From Ciona intestinalis (lineage: Eukaryota > Chordata > Ascidiacea > Phlebobranchia > Cionidae), in NCBI RefSeq assembly GCF_000224145.3, contig NW_004190347.2, positions 267,165 to 331,164 on the forward strand: 64,000 nucleotides of DNA. Direction: 5' to 3'. Under the pieces are notes generated by a model. It saw only the letters and a list, made by a program, of their open reading frames with translations, was not told the DNA's origin and searched no databases. This document shows positions 60,701 to 64,000 of the stretch, piece after piece; the stretch's first letter is position 1, and each line of letters opens with the position of its first letter. The position numbers and the translations under genes were made by a program.

Positions 60701-63700
60701 CTGTGAAAAGGTATAATGAGTTTAATAAATGGATGTATATTAGGTATAGGAGGTTAGCACAGGAAAATATATATAAGTAATACAAAGGTTTACCTGAGTC
60801 TTACCATGTGCGGAGATAACAATTACTTAGAGACTTTAAAAGTTCAAAATTCAGTTTAGTAGAAATGGAGATATATAACATATACTACAATGTGGGCACA
60901 GAAGACACACTTGGTGCAGTTACTGTCCTCATACACCGAATGCTCAATGTTTAATTATAAAACATGCGCTTCCTTACACCAAACACATTCACTCATGCTC
61001 ATTTTCCTACAGGTCTTACCCCAAATATATTCCCATCAGCATCCACACAGTCAGTGCAAGTTTCCTCAGCCACACATTCCCCACCATCAAGCACGGTACC
61101 CGGTGGACAGAAACAGCCCTCAACAACTTCCTCGGACGCGCATTGTTCACCCGAGATAAAATTATCGCAAGTTTGTTCACAGTTGGGTTGGCAAGCCATG
61201 TATATCTCATCATCACCACACTCCATGGCTGGAAAACAATAATAAATAAATAACTAAATGTAAGTTAAATAAATGGGGTCTAGGACCCGTATAACTAAAT
61301 GTAACTTAAATAATACTGGTCTAGGACCCATAGCCTGAGACGCTGGGGGACCAATAGAATAGTTTGAATAAATAGATGTTACTTATTTATTCCATCAACA
61401 ACAGTCATGAAAACATGGTTGCTTTGTTTCATACACCTTGTGCCCGCTTACGAGTTGTATCACTTTTTTAAATGAATATCACTTTTTTTCCTCGCATGGC
61501 AGGACAAGTTAGAACAATCGCCATATAGTTTCCAAAGACACATACACCCACAATGATAGCAGTATTTAACTTTAAAATTGAGTTCATTATGCCGTGGTTC
61601 TCCCATCAAGTATCCATACACCTCATGCTCACTGTTAAACATTCTACCCCACATACAACAATATAAACTCACGGCAAATAGAGTCAGTTCTCCAATCCAC
61701 GCATACGCCAGCATGTTGACAGATCCTCGCGTATCCGTACAAAGCTTCACAGTAACTATAGTTCCCACACTGTGCCGTATCAAATCGGCAAATCTTTAAA
61801 TATACTTCGGGATCCACTAACGCATGGCAGTCCTGTAATTAGTTCAGATTTAGAAATTTTGTGTCATAAATATTAACTGCCAGAGAAGTTAAACCATTCT
61901 TGTAATCTGTCTTGCAGCAATAGTATATACTTAACAATATTTTTCTCGTACTAGAAATGAAAACAGTATAAAAATATAAAAGAGTTGACACCTAAGTTTT
62001 GTTTACATTTGTGGTAAAAAAGTTCATTCACCGTGGTTTACTTTGACATTTCTTCCACCATTCATTTCATAAAAGCAATTTCAAATAAGACAAAACATGT
62101 TTATACTACAACAATAAACTTACTTTAAAAACATCAGACGTGATGATATCACACTCAGGTGCGGCGGGAAAACAAGTTTTATTATCTTCCTTGAAGCAAT
62201 GCTTTGATTCGTTGTACACCAACCAACTTTCGCCAAATATTTCAATATCCTTGACAACCGTTCCTTTTCTTGTCGTGAAATCATCACCTTGGTCATTGTT
62301 ACAAACACCTGGAGGATTGTTAAGTGTTAGTGATGTCATATAGGTTTGCGTGAGGTGATTAATTATGATTGCATTAGACTTGGTATATTCAATTATCTCA
62401 AAACAAAAGTTACTATCTTTACACCACTAAGGCAATTTATAGACATTTAAGAATTCAATTGTATTACTATTGGCATTGCACTATACTAAGCGTGAGAGGA
62501 GATATATTCCATCACAGTACAGCTGGGACACCCAATATGCAATGTTAGACAGATAACTATGCATTCATACAATGAACACAGTGCAACCCATTTTAAACCA
62601 ACCTATCCACACAACTTACCACACAGTCCTTCAGTTTTATTGAAGTAAACTGAATAAGGGACGATCAAACTCCAGCTGTAATCCAGCCCAGTGTAAGTGA
62701 GGGTGATGCCGAGGTCGGGAATCGTTACATAGAAGAGGTTGAATCCTCGCAACTCGATACGGATGTCTCCAAACGTGTATGGCATTTGCGCGCGGTGTTT
62801 CAAGTTTCCTCCATTCACTGTGAACTAATAATGGAAAGATAATGATGATTGTTTTGTATTGTTGACTTAACAATTGTAGTAAAAATATTACTTTGGTTTT
62901 TCACAGTAAATTTATTAGGTATGATTGACACAATATCTTTGTTTTCAATTTAATTTTTTTTAACTGAATTTTTTCTTAGTTTTTGTGATGGTTAGGGTAA
63001 ACCCATTAGTATATTCTATATAGGGAGATCCTCTTATTTGTATCCTATTATTCAACTTACTGTGTAGTTCTTATACAGCACAACGTGTGTTGGTCCGTAT
63101 CTGATCGTCATCTTTCGTGTACAAGTTGTTTCAGGAGCTTCGGGACAAGCTTCATTCTCCATCCAAATCTAACAGGTGGATTGTTTGTATTTTGAAAATT
63201 TTAGATTTAAGCATTAAAAAAGGTTGGTGCTAGATTGTATGTATGTCTTAAGAAAATTTTTAGTAATAAATTTGTGTGAGACCCATATTTTAATATGGGA
63301 CCCAAATATTATGGGTCTCATATTTTGTGGGTCCCAAATTTTTATTAAAGTTCTTAATTTTAAAAGTTCTTAATTTTTTAATTTATTAAAGTTCTCAATT
63401 TTAACAGCTTCCAAGATTAATAACCTATTTATGGGACTCAAGTAAACTAGCCTCTAAAACTATTTTTTTAATTTTTTAGGATTCCTTGATTTAGCATGAC
63501 CAACAACTTTCACACCAAGGTTATTTAATTTTTACCTCATAATCATGTGGGTGGTTACTGTGATGTTCATTCATATCCCGTGATAATACAAACGTACAGT
63601 TTCCTTGGAACGGATAATATTTACCATCGAATGTGAAGAAGTGAGGGTCACCCTGGCCGAAGCAATAACCTGTGATGGGAGAAAGTTTCAGTTGGTTTTG

Positions 63701-64000
63701 ATGGTAATAATAATGATGGAAATAATACTGTGTACGCAATATATATCACAAAAATAAATTAGACTATAAAGTTAATATACAAGTGTTATAACTGCAACTA
63801 TAAAATACAATCAAAGTAAATTAATAGTAAACATAAGTTTTATTGGAACCAAACCTTTATCTTTGTAAAATTTTGACAAAGTCCCACAAATGGGAGAGAA
63901 AATGTATTTTTTAACAATTCCATTTTATAAATGGAGTTGTAACTTACATTGGCACTCCCATTGACAACTACAACCGTCAGTGACAGCCACGGCAGGGAAT
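50375..64000 (-). CDS. Mucin/VWF-like secreted protein, 22 visible exons, 5' end outside window
   Basis: Exons 5' to 3': 64000-63948 (partial), 63669-63536, 63168-63061, 62824-62620, 62308-62124, 61832-61673, 61228-61020, 60700-60514, 60247-60023, 59649-59513, 59211-58990, 58684-58460, 58104-57880, 57515-57338, 56870-56646, 56326-56190, 55745-55521, 54990-54769, 54513-52145, 51709-51506, 51084-50962, 50512-50375. All junctions are GT-AG and in frame, apart from one base that breaks the frame near 53858 and a 50 N gap. Domain order: VWD, C8, TIL, twelve cysteine-rich VWC-like segments arranged as two cassettes, CTCK, Thr/Pro repeats, WxxW (CysD), Gln-rich tail. Such proteins are secreted, disulphide-linked, O-glycosylated polymers (mucus, sheath or tunic matrix). 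The signal peptide and any earlier D domains lie beyond the window. I cannot assign orthology to one vertebrate mucin; VWF-like, SCO-spondin-like or otogelin-like relatives are alternatives. Confidence 0.85.
50606..50873 (+). mobile_element. SINE-like repeat split by an insertion
   Basis: The left part (gtggtaactcgtaagcggaa, gaggtgtatgaaatagaa) and right part (gagaacagaacgttataaca, then taagttacattcatt) are separated by about 180 bases of unrelated sequence. Confidence 0.55.
51945..52110. repeat. Interspersed repeat pair in mucin-like gene intron
   Basis: Close relative of 28203-28410, with cagggtgctaccgtccagac, then gaggcagtttatagacactt and a second unit. Confidence 0.55.
52145..54513 (-). 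CDS. Giant exon: VWC, CTCK, Thr/Pro repeats, CysD, Gln-rich
   Basis: A 2.37 kb exon. It begins [15 protein letters not shown] (VWC-like f', about 54513-54321). The CTCK domain (about 54320-54052) has [27 protein letters not shown] and [10 protein letters not shown], the usual cystine-knot cysteine spacing. Thr/Pro repeats follow (54051-53098), then the gap, then a Pro-rich linker. The CysD domain (52975-52697) contains [33 protein letters not shown] and YEIRVQCC, as in gel-forming mucins. The end is Gln-rich with three QHQEQHQ(V/S)QG repeats and a coiled-coil-like LDQQVQQ end. One inserted base near 53858 breaks the frame. Confidence 0.85.
53048..53097. other. Assembly gap, 50 N, in Thr/Pro repeats
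   Basis: Exactly 50 N at the end of the 84 bp array; the true repeat count is therefore unknown. Confidence 0.95.
53098..54000 (-). repeat. 84 bp coding tandem repeat (28-residue Thr/Pro units, 10-11 copies)
   Basis: Units start at about 53103, 53187, 53271, 53355, 53439, 53523, 53607, 53691, 53775, 53860 and 53944. Each encodes [20 protein letters not shown] plus TTVPEAPV. This is a typical O-glycosylated mucin (PTS) region. Near-identity between units shows recent homogenisation. The long plus-strand open frame here is a shadow of the repeats. Confidence 0.92.
54627..54735 (-). mobile_element. SINE-like fragment, duplicated
   Basis: Two copies of gtgtattcatacacctcatg/actttatg with cactgtcgagttata, about 50 bp apart. 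Confidence 0.5.
54769..57515 (-). CDS. Cysteine-rich cassette 2 (five separate exons a'-e')
   Basis: Exons a' 57515-57338 ([15 protein letters not shown]), b' 56870-56646 ([13 protein letters not shown], ends ECCPLYGC), c' 56326-56190 ([14 protein letters not shown]), d' 55745-55521 ([15 protein letters not shown]), e' 54990-54769 ([16 protein letters not shown], ends [12 protein letters not shown]). Lengths are 178, 225, 137, 225 and 222 nt with the same phases as cassette 1. The sixth member f' opens the giant exon at 54513. Confidence 0.85.
56440..56620 (-). mobile_element. tRNA-derived composite SINE
   Basis: On the minus strand: gatggttaggcaaagtaacc (A-box area), GGGTTCGATGC (B box), then cttggacaagatccttaac and ttcaacccagtggtcactaa. 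Confidence 0.65.
57563..57640 (-). mobile_element. SINE-like repeat copy
   Basis: Inverted gcatggcagggcaacgacat, gtgttctgtttcatacacct and ggcccacttacaag. Confidence 0.6.
57880..60700 (-). CDS. Cysteine-rich cassette 1 (six exons a-f)
   Basis: Exons a 60700-60514 ([17 protein letters not shown]), b 60247-60023 ([13 protein letters not shown], ends ECCPTHKC), c 59649-59513 ([14 protein letters not shown]), d 59211-58990 ([15 protein letters not shown]), e 58684-58460 ([11 protein letters not shown], ends [13 protein letters not shown]), f 58104-57880 ([15 protein letters not shown]). Lengths are 187, 225, 137, 222, 225 and 225 nt with phases 0-1, 1-1, 1-0, 0-0, 0-0, 0-0. The xGxxW..D.C..C.C starts resemble VWC domains. 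Confidence 0.85.
58733..58930 (-). mobile_element. Two tandem SINE-like copies
   Basis: Two inverted units, the first with gggcaacgacagtcgttata and the second with gggcgataaaagtcgttaca. Confidence 0.6.
59718..59810 (-). mobile_element. SINE-like repeat copy
   Basis: Contains ttataacatgggtgttctct, tacacctgatgtccgcttaa and catgtatgtaactttgtggg. Confidence 0.5.
61020..64000 (-). CDS. VWD-C8-TIL unit
   Basis: Seven exons. [23 protein letters not shown] at its start, then [20 protein letters not shown], and [14 protein letters not shown] at its end. C8 (61673-61832): [20 protein letters not shown], then [20 protein letters not shown] and IC. TIL (61020-61228): [20 protein letters not shown], then [16 protein letters not shown]. 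The acceptor of the exon at 62824 was chosen as ttattag because the alternative ttcacag would shift the frame. The VWD contains GDPH (63641-63652), known in MUC2 and MUC5AC as a self-cleavage site. Confidence 0.9.
61383..61502 (-). mobile_element. SINE-like repeat copy
   Basis: Contains tttgtttcatacaccttgtg, cccgcttacgagttgtatca and cctcgcatggcaggacaa. Confidence 0.6.

Overview
The window looks like nuclear DNA of an ascidian, most likely Ciona intestinalis/robusta. It is AT-rich, with short intron-dense genes using GT-AG introns. It carries more than 20 copies of a ~200 bp terminal-inverted-repeat MITE whose ends read TAGTAGGGTGGGG(T/G)AAGATGG, tRNA-derived SINE pieces, and near-identical blocks on both sides of two assembly gaps, as expected for a very polymorphic diploid genome. 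The species call is inference; no search was run.

Layout. (1) Positions 1-19598 hold no gene I can support: MITEs, SINE fragments, a 500 N gap with duplicated flanks and a pair of hairpin repeats. Three perfect TGATTGACAG motifs (PBX-MEIS/PREP type) lie directly upstream of the next gene. (2) 19599-46506, plus strand: a neuron navigator (NAV) orthologue read here as 40 coding exons. It has an N-terminal calponin-homology domain, a long Ser/Thr/Pro-rich basic region, coiled coils and the conserved C-terminal end of the AAA+ module. The ATPase core with the Walker motifs is absent from the visible sequence; splice phases on the two sides of a 125 N gap do not match, so exons are missing there. 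(3) 46507-50374: intergenic DNA between two convergent genes, with a ~2.1 kb minisatellite of about 25 units, many carrying a perfect 18 bp palindrome. (4) 50375-64000, minus strand, running off the right edge: a secreted gel-forming-mucin/VWF-like protein. It reads VWD-C8-TIL, two tandem copies of a six-exon cysteine-rich (VWC-like) cassette, a CTCK cystine knot, ten to eleven 28-residue Thr/Pro repeats, a WxxW (CysD) domain and a Gln-rich coiled tail. The internal position of the CTCK is unusual.

The two genes face each other tail to tail and nothing suggests that they work together. NAV proteins act on microtubules and the cytoskeleton during neurite outgrowth and cell migration; the mucin-like protein should be an extracellular, disulphide-linked, glycosylated polymer. 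Intron and exon coordinates were derived by hand from frame continuity, splice consensus and similarity to remembered family features, so individual splice sites could be wrong by a few bases.
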